From assembly GCF_905207935.1 (NCBI RefSeq), contig NZ_CAJLNI010000005.1, forward strand, positions 1 through 29,999: DNA of 29,999 bases. Direction: 5' to 3'. The DNA is from an uncultured Haemophilus sp. (GTDB lineage Bacteria > Pseudomonadota > Gammaproteobacteria > Enterobacterales > Pasteurellaceae). The notes below the pieces were generated by a model, which did not search any database, was not told the DNA's origin, and saw nothing but the letters and a program-made list of their open reading frames with translations. This document shows positions 1 to 8,188 of this stretch, piece by piece. Both the position numbers and the translations under genes were made by a program. Numbering within the stretch: the stretch's first letter is position 1; the number at the start of each line of letters is the position of its first letter.

Positions 1-82
1 CAATAGCTGCTTCACGCACCCCAAACATTTTGTAGGTGATGAAAAAGAGAACAAGAGGAATAAATTCAAGAAGTTGCTTCAT
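1..82 (-). CDS. yciB: YciB inner-membrane protein (septation protein A family), N-terminal fragment
   Basis: Only the first 27 codons are inside the window; the gene runs off the left edge. The translation starts MKQLLEFIPLVLFFITYKMF, which matches the conserved hydrophobic start of YciB (intracellular septation protein A), a polytopic inner-membrane protein linked to cell-envelope synthesis and division. The ATG at 80-82 lies one base after the yciC stop codon, so the two are probably translated from one mRNA, as in enteric bacteria where yciC and yciB are neighbours. The identification rests on this short segment plus the neighbour. Confidence 0.75.
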   Translation of the reverse strand, partial: MKQLLEFIPLVLFFITYKMFGVREAAI

Positions 83-83
83 A

Positions 84-839
84 TTATGCCTTCATAAATA
101 AGCTGTAAAAACGGTAAGTAAATACCAAAATAAACATTTGAAATAATGCAGCCAAGATACCAATGATAGCACTTAAAAATGATGAACCCAAGATTGCACC
201 GATGGTATTCACCACTAAAGGAAGAAATAAATAAGTGAGCAAGGCATAAATAATTAATACGCCATTACGTTTAATACCTGCACGCCACACCTGTAAAGCA
301 CTTTGCCCGATAGATTGATTTGCGGCAATGTAATGCACAGGCGATAAGCATAGGCGAACAAATAAAAATAAACCAAATACCATTGAAACAAAGGCTAGAG
401 GGGAGAGGGCATTTTTGCTTAAAAATGAGCTCATGACATCCGCTATGCCAAAGAGAAGTGGCAAGCTCATAAAAATATCTAAAACGACCACACCTAAAAA
501 ACGACGCAATGTAAGCATGAGACCTTGATTAATAGGATTTTCATTTTGCAGACTAATATGATGAATGGTTGCAATACCGAAGGTCGCAATAAAAGACATC
601 AATAATTGTTGGAATAAAAAAGATCCAATCAGTGCAGTTGGCTCCACTTTGCTCAATGCATCAATAATATCCTGTTGTGATGGATTAGGATTATCACCCA
701 AACTCGGCATTGGGACACTGACTAATGCATTAATTAATTGTGAGATGACGAAAATACCAACGAAAAGTAGCACGGTTTTTCGCTGATTACGCATAAAGTT
801 GAGGCTATCTTGAAAAATCTGAGTAAAATTAATTTGCAT
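84..839 (-). CDS. yciC: YciC family inner-membrane protein (UPF0259)
   Basis: A 251-residue hydrophobic protein with about six predicted membrane spans, starting MQINFTQIFQDSLNFMRNQR. Length and sequence agree with the UPF0259/YciC family, whose function is poorly known; a link to envelope homeostasis with YciB is family knowledge. I chose the ATG at 839 rather than an in-frame GTG at 851 because a GGGA motif sits six bases before the ATG, inside the longer reading. The gene ends one base before yciB. A TATAAT -10-like hexamer at 867-872 (minus strand) could be its promoter. Confidence 0.8.
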   Translation of the reverse strand: MQINFTQIFQDSLNFMRNQRKTVLLFVGIFVISQLINALVSVPMPSLGDNPNPSQQDIIDALSKVEPTALIGSFLFQQLLMSFIATFGIATIHHISLQNENPINQGLMLTLRRFLGVVVLDIFMSLPLLFGIADVMSSFLSKNALSPLAFVSMVFGLFLFVRLCLSPVHYIAANQSIGQSALQVWRAGIKRNGVLIIYALLTYLFLPLVVNTIGAILGSSFLSAIIGILAALFQMFILVFTYRFYSLFMKA

Positions 840-950
840 ACTATATCCCACAATAATAAAACCCCGATTATACAGGGTTTATTGTTTTTTTCATAAAATC
901 AGGTTATTTAATGGTGATTTCATTTACCATTTTCAAGAGAGAATATCGTT

Positions 951-1589
951 TTATTCATAAGCATAGCCACTAGGCGGTAGCAACTTACCATCTAAATAAG
1001 CTTGATTTTCAATCAGTTTTAATCGCTCTTCAATAAACCATTTAATCACTAAAGGATAAATATTATATTCCTGTTCACGCGTACGAAGTTCAATTTCCTC
1101 GACGGTATCACCAGGGAAAATAGGCACTTTAGCTTGTAACACAATGGCACCGCCATCGATCTCTTCATTGACAAAATGCACGGTTGTACCGTGTTCGCTG
1201 TCGCCATTCTCAAGTGCTCTTTGATAAGTATGTAACCCAGGATATTTTGGCAGAAGGGAAGGATGAATATTTAAAATTTTCCCAGTAAAACGTTGTGTGA
1301 ATGGCTTGGTTAAGATTTTCATGTAACCGGCTAACACAATGAGATCAATATTGAGAGCGTCTAAATAATCCCCTATAGCCTTATCCATAGCGAGATTGGA
1401 ACTAAAATCTTGGCGCAAAAAAACTCGGCTAGGAATGCCCGCACTTTCAGCGCGTTCTAAGCCAAATGAATCAATTTTATTACTGATGACAGTCACGACC
1501 TTTCCTGGAATAAAGCCTGTTTGACAAGCCTTAATTATCGCTCGAAGATTTGATCCTTGCCCTGAAATCAGGACGGCAATTTTTTTCAT
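951..1589 (-). CDS. purN: Phosphoribosylglycinamide formyltransferase (GART)
   Basis: Transfers a formyl group from 10-formyl-tetrahydrofolate to GAR, the third step of de novo purine synthesis in the cytoplasm. The 212-residue product has the family length. The catalytic triad of E. coli PurN (Asn106, His108, Asp144) is matched by Asn107 and His109 in LNIHPSLLPKYPGLH and Asp145 in EEIDGGA. The N-terminal SGQGSN loop at 9-14 is the phosphate-binding region. It lies 68 bases downstream of purM on the same strand, the usual purMN arrangement, with a hairpin between the two genes. Control is probably through the PurR box upstream of purM. Confidence 0.97.
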   Translation of the reverse strand: MKKIAVLISGQGSNLRAIIKACQTGFIPGKVVTVISNKIDSFGLERAESAGIPSRVFLRQDFSSNLAMDKAIGDYLDALNIDLIVLAGYMKILTKPFTQRFTGKILNIHPSLLPKYPGLHTYQRALENGDSEHGTTVHFVNEEIDGGAIVLQAKVPIFPGDTVEEIELRTREQEYNIYPLVIKWFIEERLKLIENQAYLDGKLLPPSGYAYE

Positions 1590-1607
1590 ATTATTCTACA
1601 TAAAAGA

Positions 1608-1640
1608 AGGGCGAACCTTTCATTCTGAAATTTTCGCCCT
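1608..1640 (-). terminator. Hairpin between purM and purN (weak terminator or processing site)
   Basis: AGGGCGAA (1608-1615) and TTCGCCCT (1633-1640) form an 8-bp stem with a 17-base loop. On the minus strand it is followed by TTCTTTT, a poor U-tract. It lies in the purM-purN gap of an apparent operon, so partial termination or an mRNA stabilising/processing role is more likely than full termination. This is inference from the sequence only. Confidence 0.4.
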
Positions 1641-1657
1641 GAAATGGAAAAGAGAAA

Positions 1658-2695
1658 TTATTTAATAATAACTTGTGGTTCGTTATCTGTCGCATTTTCA
1701 ATATGACCGATTAACCAGGCATTTTCACCGGATTGTTTTAAAATCGCTAAAGCGGTTTCCACTTGCGATTGTGGTAATGCAATCACCATACCAACGCCAC
1801 AGTTAAATGTACGGTACATTTCATAGGTTTCAATGTTGCCTTTTTCTTGTAACCATTTGAATACGGGTTGCCATTCCCAACTGCTTTCATCAATAACCGC
1901 TTTGGTATTTTTCGGTAATACACGAGGGATATTTTCCCAGAAACCGCCACCCGTTAAGTGTGCGATAGCATGGACTTCCGTTTGTTTGATTAAAGCGAGA
2001 ACAGATTTTACATAGATTTTTGTCGGTGCAAGCACTTGTTCACTTAATGGACGAGCATCTAATTGCTCAGTGGCTGGATTGACGCCAGCAACATCAATGA
2101 CTTTACGAATTAAAGAATAACCATTTGAATGCGGGCCACTTGAACCTAGTGCAATTAAAGCATCTCCTACTTTAACTTGGCTACCATCAATGATTTCTGA
2201 TTTTTCAACAACACCCACACAGAAACCTGCTAGGTCATAATCGCCAGCGTGGTACATACCCGGCATTTCAGCGGTTTCGCCACCCACTAATGCACAACCC
2301 GATTGTACACAGCCTTCTGCAATGCCTTTTACCACATCAGAGGCAACATCCACATCAAGTTTTCCTGTCGCATAGTAGTCTAAGAAGAATAATGGTTCGG
2401 CGCCTTGAACCACTAAATCGTTAACACACATCGCAACCAAATCAATACCAATGGTATCGTGTTTTTTTAAGTCAATGGCTAAACGTAGTTTTGTTCCTAC
2501 ACCGTCTGTACCTGAAACGAGGATCGGTTCTTTATATTTGCCTGGAATAGCACATAATGCGCCAAACCCACCTAATCCCCCGATGACTTCAGGACGAGTA
2601 GTTCGTTTCACGTGTGGTTTAATACGTTCAACTAATTCATTACCGGCATTAATATCCACGCCTGCATCTTTATAACTTAATGATGGTTTGCTCAC
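1658..2695 (-). CDS. purM: Phosphoribosylformylglycinamidine cyclo-ligase (AIR synthetase)
   Basis: Closes the imidazole ring of FGAM to AIR using ATP, step five of purine synthesis. The 345-residue protein is full length and very close to E. coli PurM. The family's ATP/phosphate motif SGTDGVGTKL is at residues 61-70, and GLGGFGALC precedes it. The start codon is GTG at 2695, supported by AGGA eight bases upstream and by agreement with the E. coli N-terminus (SLSYKDAGVDI). First gene of a purM-purN unit with a PurR operator about 55 bases upstream. Confidence 0.98.
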   Translation of the reverse strand: MSKPSLSYKDAGVDINAGNELVERIKPHVKRTTRPEVIGGLGGFGALCAIPGKYKEPILVSGTDGVGTKLRLAIDLKKHDTIGIDLVAMCVNDLVVQGAEPLFFLDYYATGKLDVDVASDVVKGIAEGCVQSGCALVGGETAEMPGMYHAGDYDLAGFCVGVVEKSEIIDGSQVKVGDALIALGSSGPHSNGYSLIRKVIDVAGVNPATEQLDARPLSEQVLAPTKIYVKSVLALIKQTEVHAIAHLTGGGFWENIPRVLPKNTKAVIDESSWEWQPVFKWLQEKGNIETYEMYRTFNCGVGMVIALPQSQVETALAILKQSGENAWLIGHIENATDNEPQVIIK

Positions 2696-2737
2696 AATGC
2701 TATCCTATATTTTTAGGTTAAATGATAAAACGGCGTG

Positions 2738-2766
2738 ATTGTATCAGATTAAGCAAACGTTTGCGA
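2738..2766 (-). promoter_or_regulatory. PurR operator overlapping the purM promoter
   Basis: AAGCAAACGTTTGCGA at 2751-2766 contains the perfect 12-base palindrome GCAAACGTTTGC, the core of the PurR consensus ACGCAAACGTTTGCGT. On the minus strand a TACAAT -10 hexamer lies at 2738-2743, which puts the palindrome over the -35/spacer region, the normal position for repression by PurR with hypoxanthine or guanine bound. The operator match is seen directly; binding is inferred. Confidence 0.85.
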
Positions 2767-2789
2767 TAGTGATTTAATCGGGATTTAAG

Positions 2790-2832
2790 CAAAAAAATAA
2801 CCGCACTTTATTTTGCATGATAAAGTGCGGTC
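2790..2832 (-). terminator. Terminator of yfcZ made from an inverted pair of uptake sequences
   Basis: ACCGCACTT (2800-2808) and AAGTGCGGT (2823-2831) are exact uptake sequences in opposite orientation and extend to a 12-bp stem ending in TAT/ATA. On the minus strand the stem is followed by TATTTTTTT, so it has the form of an intrinsic terminator for yfcZ, located 18 bases after its stop codon. Confidence 0.8.
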
Positions 2833-2848
2833 AATTTCTAAAATATTT

Positions 2849-3136
2849 TTAGCGATTTGCTAATTCGAAAATCATCGCTTCAGCTTGGCAGCTAAATGTA
2901 AAACGCGCCGTTAAATTGGCGCCATTTTCAGTTTCTGTGATTTCACTTTTAATGTCGCAAGGATCGCTTTCTGTTTTGCGTGCTTTTTCAATGAAACGAT
3001 TAAGTGCCGCTTCAGCTTCAGCTTTATTCGCATAGGTTTGATGAATATCAACAGAGCAATCTGAACCGTCAATAATCGTCCCCACATCAACACAACTACA
3101 AGTGAGAGATTCTTCTGCTTTGCATGTTACTGTCAT
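2849..3136 (-). CDS. yfcZ: YfcZ/YiiS family protein (DUF406)
   Basis: A 95-residue soluble protein with conserved cysteines (CSCVDVGTIIDGSDC near the N-terminus, later DPCD and FSC) that aligns over its length with E. coli YfcZ. The family has no established biochemical role; metal binding by the cysteines is possible but untested. It is divergent from fadL, the same pairing as in E. coli, with about 208 bases between them. The start ATG at 3136 has AGGA about six bases upstream (AGGAAATCCTATG context). Confidence 0.85.
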   Translation of the reverse strand: MTVTCKAEESLTCSCVDVGTIIDGSDCSVDIHQTYANKAEAEAALNRFIEKARKTESDPCDIKSEITETENGANLTARFTFSCQAEAMIFELANR

Positions 3137-3236
3137 AGGATTTCCTTATTTAAAATTAAGATTGGTTCTATTCTAGCATTTTTAAAACGCTCTGCCAAAG
3201 TACCGCATTTTTTTAATTTAAATATCATTTATTTAT

Positions 3237-3253
3237 CACTGGTCGGAACACTT
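3237..3253 (+). promoter_or_regulatory. Candidate FadR operator upstream of fadL
   Basis: CACTGGTCGGAACACTT resembles the 17-base FadR site (A-N-CTGGTC-N-GACC-N-N-N-T): the CTGGTC-N-GA core is intact and the right half is degenerate. It lies 92 bases before the fadL start, with a TAAAAT -10-like hexamer at 3265-3270 just downstream. FadR represses fadL in E. coli and, from memory, an orthologue exists in H. influenzae. Based on one imperfect match. Confidence 0.4.
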
Positions 3254-3344
3254 TTAAATTAATCTAAAATAATTTGCACTCCATTTATTGGAGTTTTAGA
3301 ATCTCGCGGATTTTTTCATTATTATTAATAACAAAAGGTTCCAA

Positions 3345-4715
3345 ATGACAAAATTTAATAAAACGCTATTAGCAATGACCACATTGTTAGCAGCAAGCGG
3401 TGCAAATGCAGCCGCATTCCAATTAGCAGAAGTTTCTACATCAGGTCTTGGTCGTGCTTATGCCGGTGAAGCAGCAATTGCTGATAATGCTGCAGTAGTT
3501 GCAACTAACCCTGCATTAATGAGTTTATTCAAAACTAATCAATTCTCTGTGGGTGGCGTTTATGTGGATTCTAAAATTCACATGAGTGGTCCAGTTACAG
3601 TTAATGCACTAGGTCGTACCGTTGCTGTTGGTTCTGCAGCTCATAATAGTGTTGTTCCTGGTTCATTGATTCCAAATATGTATTTTGTGGCACCAATTAA
3701 TGACAAATTTGCCATTGGTGGTGGTATGAATGTGAATTTTGGATTAAAAAGTGAATATGAATCAGATTACAATGCAGGTGTATTCGGCGGTAAAACCGAT
3801 TTAAGCGCGATTAACTTAAATTTAAGCGGTTCATATCGTGTTTCTCAAGGTTTAACTGCTGGTGTGGGGTTAAATGCAGTTTATGCCAAAGCAGAAATTG
3901 AACGTCGTGCTGGTATTTTAAGTGATGCAGTAAAAAATGTTGCACCATTAGTTCCTGGACTAGTTAAAGCAGGAAAAATTCCTCAAAGTGCTGCCGCATC
4001 TTTAGCTCGCTTACAAGGAGTGAATAAAGAAACTGTACTAACCCACTTACAAGATAAAAATGCATGGGGTTTCGGTTGGAATGCAGGTTTAGTGTACGAG
4101 TTTAACGAAAATAACCGTGTTGGTTTAGCCTATCATTCAAAAGTCGATATTGACTTTGAAGATGATAATGCTGTGAGTGCGAGTCGTACTATTCGTGGTC
4201 AAGGCCCTGCTGCAGGTGGATTAACATTACACTTACCAGATTATTTAGAATTATCAGGTTTCCACCAAGTGACAGATAATTTGGCATTGCACTATAGCTA
4301 CAAATTTACACATTGGAGCCGTTTCAAAGAGTTACACGCCACCTTTAATGACGGTGAACTTGCTTTCCATAAAGATGAAAAATACCGTAGCAATTCTCGT
4401 TATGCATTAGGTACAACCTATAATGTAAATGATAAATTAACGCTTCGTGCCGGTATAGCTTATGATGAAGCGGCAGCACCAACAGAACATGTGAGTGCAT
4501 CTATTCCAGATACCGATCGTATGTGGTATAGCGTAGGGGCAACTTATAAATTTACCCCGAATCTTTCTATTGATGCGGGCTTTGCGCACTTACGTGGTAA
4601 AAAAATTCACTTCACCGAAAGCCAACCAATTGGTGGTTTAGCAACAGTAACAGCGAATTATACCTCTAAAGCAAGTGCTAACCTTTATGGTTTAAACTTA
4701 AACTACAGTTTCTAA
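3345..4715 (+). CDS. fadL: Long-chain fatty acid outer-membrane transporter (FadL/OmpP1 family)
   Basis: Outer-membrane beta-barrel that carries long-chain fatty acids across the outer membrane. The 456-residue precursor has a clear Sec signal peptide (MTKFNKTLLAMTTLLAASGANA) with likely cleavage after Ala-Asn-Ala at about residue 23. The mature start AAFQLAEVSTSGLGRAYAGE and the nearby NPALMS motif are hallmarks of FadL/OmpP1, and the C-terminus NLNYSF ends in the Phe needed for barrel insertion. SD AAAGG precedes the ATG. It has its own terminator, and yfcZ is its divergent neighbour. OmpP1 of H. influenzae is a major surface antigen of this family. Confidence 0.95.
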   Translation: MTKFNKTLLAMTTLLAASGANAAAFQLAEVSTSGLGRAYAGEAAIADNAAVVATNPALMSLFKTNQFSVGGVYVDSKIHMSGPVTVNALGRTVAVGSAAHNSVVPGSLIPNMYFVAPINDKFAIGGGMNVNFGLKSEYESDYNAGVFGGKTDLSAINLNLSGSYRVSQGLTAGVGLNAVYAKAEIERRAGILSDAVKNVAPLVPGLVKAGKIPQSAAASLARLQGVNKETVLTHLQDKNAWGFGWNAGLVYEFNENNRVGLAYHSKVDIDFEDDNAVSASRTIRGQGPAAGGLTLHLPDYLELSGFHQVTDNLALHYSYKFTHWSRFKELHATFNDGELAFHKDEKYRSNSRYALGTTYNVNDKLTLRAGIAYDEAAAPTEHVSASIPDTDRMWYSVGATYKFTPNLSIDAGFAHLRGKKIHFTESQPIGGLATVTANYTSKASANLYGLNLNYSF

Positions 4716-4741
4716 TTTGTTAAAAATTTAGCATAATACGT

Positions 4742-4774
4742 AGCACACCGAATGAATGTTCGGTGTGCTTTTTT
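4742..4774 (+). terminator. Intrinsic terminator of fadL
   Basis: GCACACCGAA (4743-4752) pairs perfectly with TTCGGTGTGC (4759-4768) around a 6-base loop and is followed by six T. It lies 27 bases after the fadL stop. Its position also argues against an in-frame upstream ATG at 4752 as the ogt start. Confidence 0.93.
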
Positions 4775-4805
4775 CTTATATGGTCCCATAAAAAACGGGA
4801 GAAAA

Positions 4806-5345
4806 ATGACCGCACTTTTTTATGCTTATATGGATTCACCAATCGGTCGGTTATTAATGCTTTCTGATGGTGAAAACCTTACAAATTTAGATTGTGAGTT
4901 AGAACAAACCACGCCAAATCCAAATTGGATTTTACGAGAAGATTTACCGCTTTTTGAAAAAGTGCGGTGCGCTTTAAGGCGTTATTTTAATGGTAAGCCA
5001 GAAAGTTTCTCTGATATTCCTTTATCGCCTAAAGGTACCGCATTTCAACAAGCGATTTGGACAGCATTGCGTCAAATTCCTTATGGTAAAACAGCCAGTT
5101 ATGGTGGATTAGCCGAAAGCATTAATAACCCTAAGGCGGTGCGAGCAGTTGGCGGTGCTGTTGGGAGTAATCCCATTAGTATTATCATTCCATGTCATCG
5201 TGTATTAGGGAAAAAATGTGAAATCACCGGTTTTGGTGGTGGATTGCCGGCAAAACGCTTTTTATTGAAACTAGAAAGTATTCCTTACATCGACAAAGGC
5301 GTAGAATACGTTAAACCGAAATTATTGAAGAAATACCACGCATGA
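4806..5345 (+). CDS. ogt: Methylated-DNA--protein-cysteine methyltransferase (Ogt type)
   Basis: Repairs O6-alkylguanine (and O4-alkylthymine) by transferring the alkyl group to its own cysteine. The acceptor is Cys130 in the family motif IIIPCHRV, preceded by the DNA-binding helix region with the Arg of KAVRAVG and by the conserved IPYGKTASYG. The 179-residue length fits the family. I use the ATG at 4806, which has GGGAG four bases upstream; a longer frame from 4752 begins inside the fadL terminator. Codons 2-4 (ACC GCA CTT) form an uptake sequence. The stop overlaps the mutH start as ATGA, so ogt and mutH are translationally coupled. Confidence 0.95.
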   Translation: MTALFYAYMDSPIGRLLMLSDGENLTNLDCELEQTTPNPNWILREDLPLFEKVRCALRRYFNGKPESFSDIPLSPKGTAFQQAIWTALRQIPYGKTASYGGLAESINNPKAVRAVGGAVGSNPISIIIPCHRVLGKKCEITGFGGGLPAKRFLLKLESIPYIDKGVEYVKPKLLKKYHA

Positions 5346-6013
5346 TCCCACAAAGCGAACAAGCCTTATTAGAAAAAGCGCAATCTATTGCGGGGTTAAC
5401 CTTTGGCGAACTTGCAGATGAGTTAAATATTCCTGTTCCGCCTGATTTAAAACGCGATAAAGGTTGGGTTGGAATGTTGCTTGAAACTGCATTAGGGGCG
5501 ACTGCCGGCAGTAAAGCAGAGCAGGACTTTTCTCATTTAGGCATTGAGTTAAAAACCTTACCCATTAATGCCGAAGGCTTTCCCTTAGAAACCACGTTTG
5601 TCAGCCTCGCGCCCTTGGTTCAAAACTCAGGGGTAAATTGGGAAAATTCGCACGTTCGTCATAAATTATCGAAAGTCTTGTGGATTCCCATTGAAGGTAG
5701 TCGAGATATTCCTTTGCGTGAGCGCCATATTGGTCAACCTATCTTATGGCAACCTTCGACTGAACAAGAACATCAATTACGCCAAGATTGGGAAGAGTTG
5801 ATGGATTATATTGTGCTCGGAAAGTTAGATCAGATTACGGCACGTATTGGTGAAGTGATGCAACTGCGTCCAAAAGGTGCAAACAGTAAAGCTATTACGA
5901 AAGGCATTGGTAAAAATGGGGAAGTGATAGATACCTTGCCACTGGGATTTTATTTACGGAAAGAGTTTACAGCAGGCATTTTAAACGCTTTTCTTAATCA
6001 TAAAAATGGGTAA
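5342..6013 (+). CDS. mutH: DNA mismatch repair endonuclease MutH
   Basis: Nicks the unmethylated strand at hemimethylated GATC sites when activated by MutS-MutL, marking the new strand for repair. The 223-residue protein carries the type II restriction-like catalytic set Asp62, Glu69, Lys71 in the stretch DFSHLGIELKT, with the same spacing as Asp70, Glu77, Lys79 of E. coli MutH. GWVGMLLETALGA upstream is also conserved. It overlaps ogt by four bases, joining direct reversal and mismatch repair in one unit. It ends at a two-way terminator shared with tilS. Its presence implies Dam methylation in this organism. Confidence 0.97.
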   Translation: MIPQSEQALLEKAQSIAGLTFGELADELNIPVPPDLKRDKGWVGMLLETALGATAGSKAEQDFSHLGIELKTLPINAEGFPLETTFVSLAPLVQNSGVNWENSHVRHKLSKVLWIPIEGSRDIPLRERHIGQPILWQPSTEQEHQLRQDWEELMDYIVLGKLDQITARIGEVMQLRPKGANSKAITKGIGKNGEVIDTLPLGFYLRKEFTAGILNAFLNHKNG

Positions 6014-6031
6014 ATCATCACCCATTTTTTT
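6002..6031. terminator. Bidirectional terminator between mutH and tilS
   Basis: AAAAATGGGT (6002-6011) and ACCCATTTTT (6020-6029) form a 10-bp stem with an 8-base loop. A-tract on the left and T-tract on the right give a U-run on either transcript, serving the convergent genes mutH and tilS. The stem overlaps the end of mutH. Confidence 0.88.
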
Positions 6032-7322
6032 ATTTCTCTAAGTTCTGAAAAACACGGAAAAAACCCACCGCACTTTGTAAAGTTTCACCATAAAAAATGA
6101 GTGGAATACGATTTCGTTGCCAAGGCGGAACGCCGAGCTCTTGCCAGATTTTTTTCATGGTTTCGGCAGGACGATTATGTTGGCGTTTTACTTTGCCAGT
6201 ATAAGTAAATCGTATTTGAATCGGTTCTTGCGTATCGGCAAGTTGAACCTGTTTTTCGTTCCAATTGACTAAAATGCCTGTTGCATTGTGGATTGCATAA
6301 ATTATTCCAAGATTATCAGGCAAGACAATCTGTTGATTTAATGGCATATCAAGACAAGTTTTCGACAAATCAGTGAATTTTCCCGTTAAATAGAGACATT
6401 GTTGATAACGGCGAATAATACGCTCCCCAAGTTGAAATTGTGGGGATGCATCTGCTTTAGCCAGAATAACATCATCAATAATATGCATTAATTGAACCTG
6501 CGTTGGCATGGCAATCTGATTTTTAGCTAGCCACATTCGCAAAAGTGCGGTTTGTTTTTGCGATGAATATTCTAGAAAGTTTACGAGTGAAAACTGTTTT
6601 TGATCCTCAAGAATGTGCTGCTCAAAGCAGGTCTGTAATAATTCATTAATCAGTTGTTGTTGCTCAAAACAATGTTGTGCGGCACGCTGAACTGCATGAT
6701 CAAAATGTCCCCAGCGTTGGCGTATTTCAGGCAAAATTTGGTTACGTAAGAAATTGCGATCGTAATGATTATCTTGATTGCTTTCGTCTTCTACCCAAGA
6801 TAGATTTTCTTGCTGAATGTAATCTTCTAATTCATTACGGGTAAAAGAAAGAAGAGGTCGTAAAATAGGCATCCCGAACAATTGACTTTCTTTTTGCATG
6901 GCACCTAAACCTTGCAATCCTGCTCCGCGTTTTAGCGCCAGGAAAAAAGTCTCAGTTTGATCATTTAAATGATGTGCAGTGACCAGATATTCATCTGGCT
7001 GAATATGTTTTAAAATCGCCTGATAACGCGCTTCTCTTGCCCCAGCTTCAATGCCATCATGCATTTCCACTTTGACTTTTTCAATAATAAGTGGAATCTC
7101 AAATTGTTTACAGAGTTGTTGGCAATGAGCCGTCCAAGCATCCGCATTCGGGCTTAATCCGTGATGGATATGGATAGCTCGCAGACTTAAGTGCGGTCGT
7201 TTTTCGCTGAGTTTTTTAACTAAAGAAAGCAGTGCAGTTGAATCCAAACCACCGCTAAAAGCGATGAGAAGCTTATTGGCGGTGGTTGGAATTTGTGCTT
7301 GGAATAATGAAAAAAGATCCAT
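6030..7322 (-). CDS. tilS: tRNA(Ile)-lysidine synthase
   Basis: Converts cytidine 34 of the tRNA-Ile CAU anticodon to lysidine, changing its specificity from Met (AUG) to Ile (AUA); essential in most bacteria. The 430-residue protein has the PP-loop ATP-binding motif SGGLDST at 23-29, the HHLNDQTETFF segment in the middle of the catalytic domain and a C-terminal TilS domain, matching the long enterobacterial form. Its ATG overlaps the pdxY stop (TAATG), so translation is probably coupled to pdxY. It contains three uptake sequences in its coding region. Confidence 0.96.
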   Translation of the reverse strand: MDLFSLFQAQIPTTANKLLIAFSGGLDSTALLSLVKKLSEKRPHLSLRAIHIHHGLSPNADAWTAHCQQLCKQFEIPLIIEKVKVEMHDGIEAGAREARYQAILKHIQPDEYLVTAHHLNDQTETFFLALKRGAGLQGLGAMQKESQLFGMPILRPLLSFTRNELEDYIQQENLSWVEDESNQDNHYDRNFLRNQILPEIRQRWGHFDHAVQRAAQHCFEQQQLINELLQTCFEQHILEDQKQFSLVNFLEYSSQKQTALLRMWLAKNQIAMPTQVQLMHIIDDVILAKADASPQFQLGERIIRRYQQCLYLTGKFTDLSKTCLDMPLNQQIVLPDNLGIIYAIHNATGILVNWNEKQVQLADTQEPIQIRFTYTGKVKRQHNRPAETMKKIWQELGVPPWQRNRIPLIFYGETLQSAVGFFRVFQNLEK

Positions 7323-8188
7323 TAGGCAACTTTAACAGCTTTGTAGTTTGTGCTTGGATTTAAGATCTCAAAACGTGCAGCAATAGGTTGGAGTTCGTAA
7401 GATTTCAAATCAAACGTAGTTTTCATTACACCCGCCACAGCATTATTCATTTTTTCAAAAGCTTCAACATCATTGCCACAGTTTAAGTAATGTGCTAAAA
7501 AAGTCCCCGCAATTAAATCACCCACACCAACAGGTTCAAAGTTAAATTTATAAAGCGGACGGCTTAAATGCCATACACCTTCAGGTGTCGCCATAATAAT
7601 TTCAAAGGTATCAGGATCATTTAATTTACCCGCTTTACCTAAGTGTTTAACCAACACTTTTTTCACACCTTTAGCCACTAATGCATTGGCGGCTTTCAGC
7701 ACATCGTCAAACGTATTGATAGGGAAGTCAGAAAGCGTACGAAGTTCGGAAAGATTTGGGGTCATGATGTCCGCACGTGGAATGGCTTTTTCAATTAAGC
7801 GTTCACGTACGCCATCGGCTACCACGCAGACTTTTTCGGCATTTGGCATAACAGGATCGCACAAGTAAAGTGCATTTGGGTTACGTGCTTTGATTTTTTC
7901 TAAAGCATAGATAATTTTGTCAACTTGCTCAGCTGAACCTAAATAGCCAGAAAGCAGCGCATCACATTCTTGCAGTTTTCCAATGGCATCTAAACCGTTA
8001 GCAATTTCACCAATTTGCTCTTGTGGAATCACCATCCCCGTCCATTTGCCATATTGGGTATGGTTAGAGAATTGCACGGTATTGAGTGCCCATACATCTA
8101 CTCCTAAGAGCTGCATTGGGAAGGTTGCAGATTTATTGCCAGCGAAGCCATAAACCACGTGAGATTGGATAGCTAATACGTTTTTCAT
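7322..8188 (-). CDS. pdxY: Pyridoxal kinase
   Basis: Phosphorylates pyridoxal to pyridoxal 5'-phosphate in the vitamin B6 salvage pathway; ribokinase-like fold. The 288-residue protein starts MKNVLAIQSHVVYGFAGNKS as in PdxY and has the anion-hole/catalytic motif GVGD at 221-224, with Asp224 as the predicted base. SD AAGGAG precedes the ATG. It is the first gene of a two-gene unit with tilS, overlapping by one base. A TAAAAT hexamer preceded by TGC (extended -10; fwd 8214-8219) is a plausible promoter on the minus strand. Confidence 0.95.
   Translation of the reverse strand: MKNVLAIQSHVVYGFAGNKSATFPMQLLGVDVWALNTVQFSNHTQYGKWTGMVIPQEQIGEIANGLDAIGKLQECDALLSGYLGSAEQVDKIIYALEKIKARNPNALYLCDPVMPNAEKVCVVADGVRERLIEKAIPRADIMTPNLSELRTLSDFPINTFDDVLKAANALVAKGVKKVLVKHLGKAGKLNDPDTFEIIMATPEGVWHLSRPLYKFNFEPVGVGDLIAGTFLAHYLNCGNDVEAFEKMNNAVAGVMKTTFDLKSYELQPIAARFEILNPSTNYKAVKVA

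Noticed and set aside
4752..4805. Upstream in-frame ATG extending ogt by 18 residues
   Set aside because: It begins inside the fadL terminator and the extra residues have no family similarity; ATG 4806 has a good SD.
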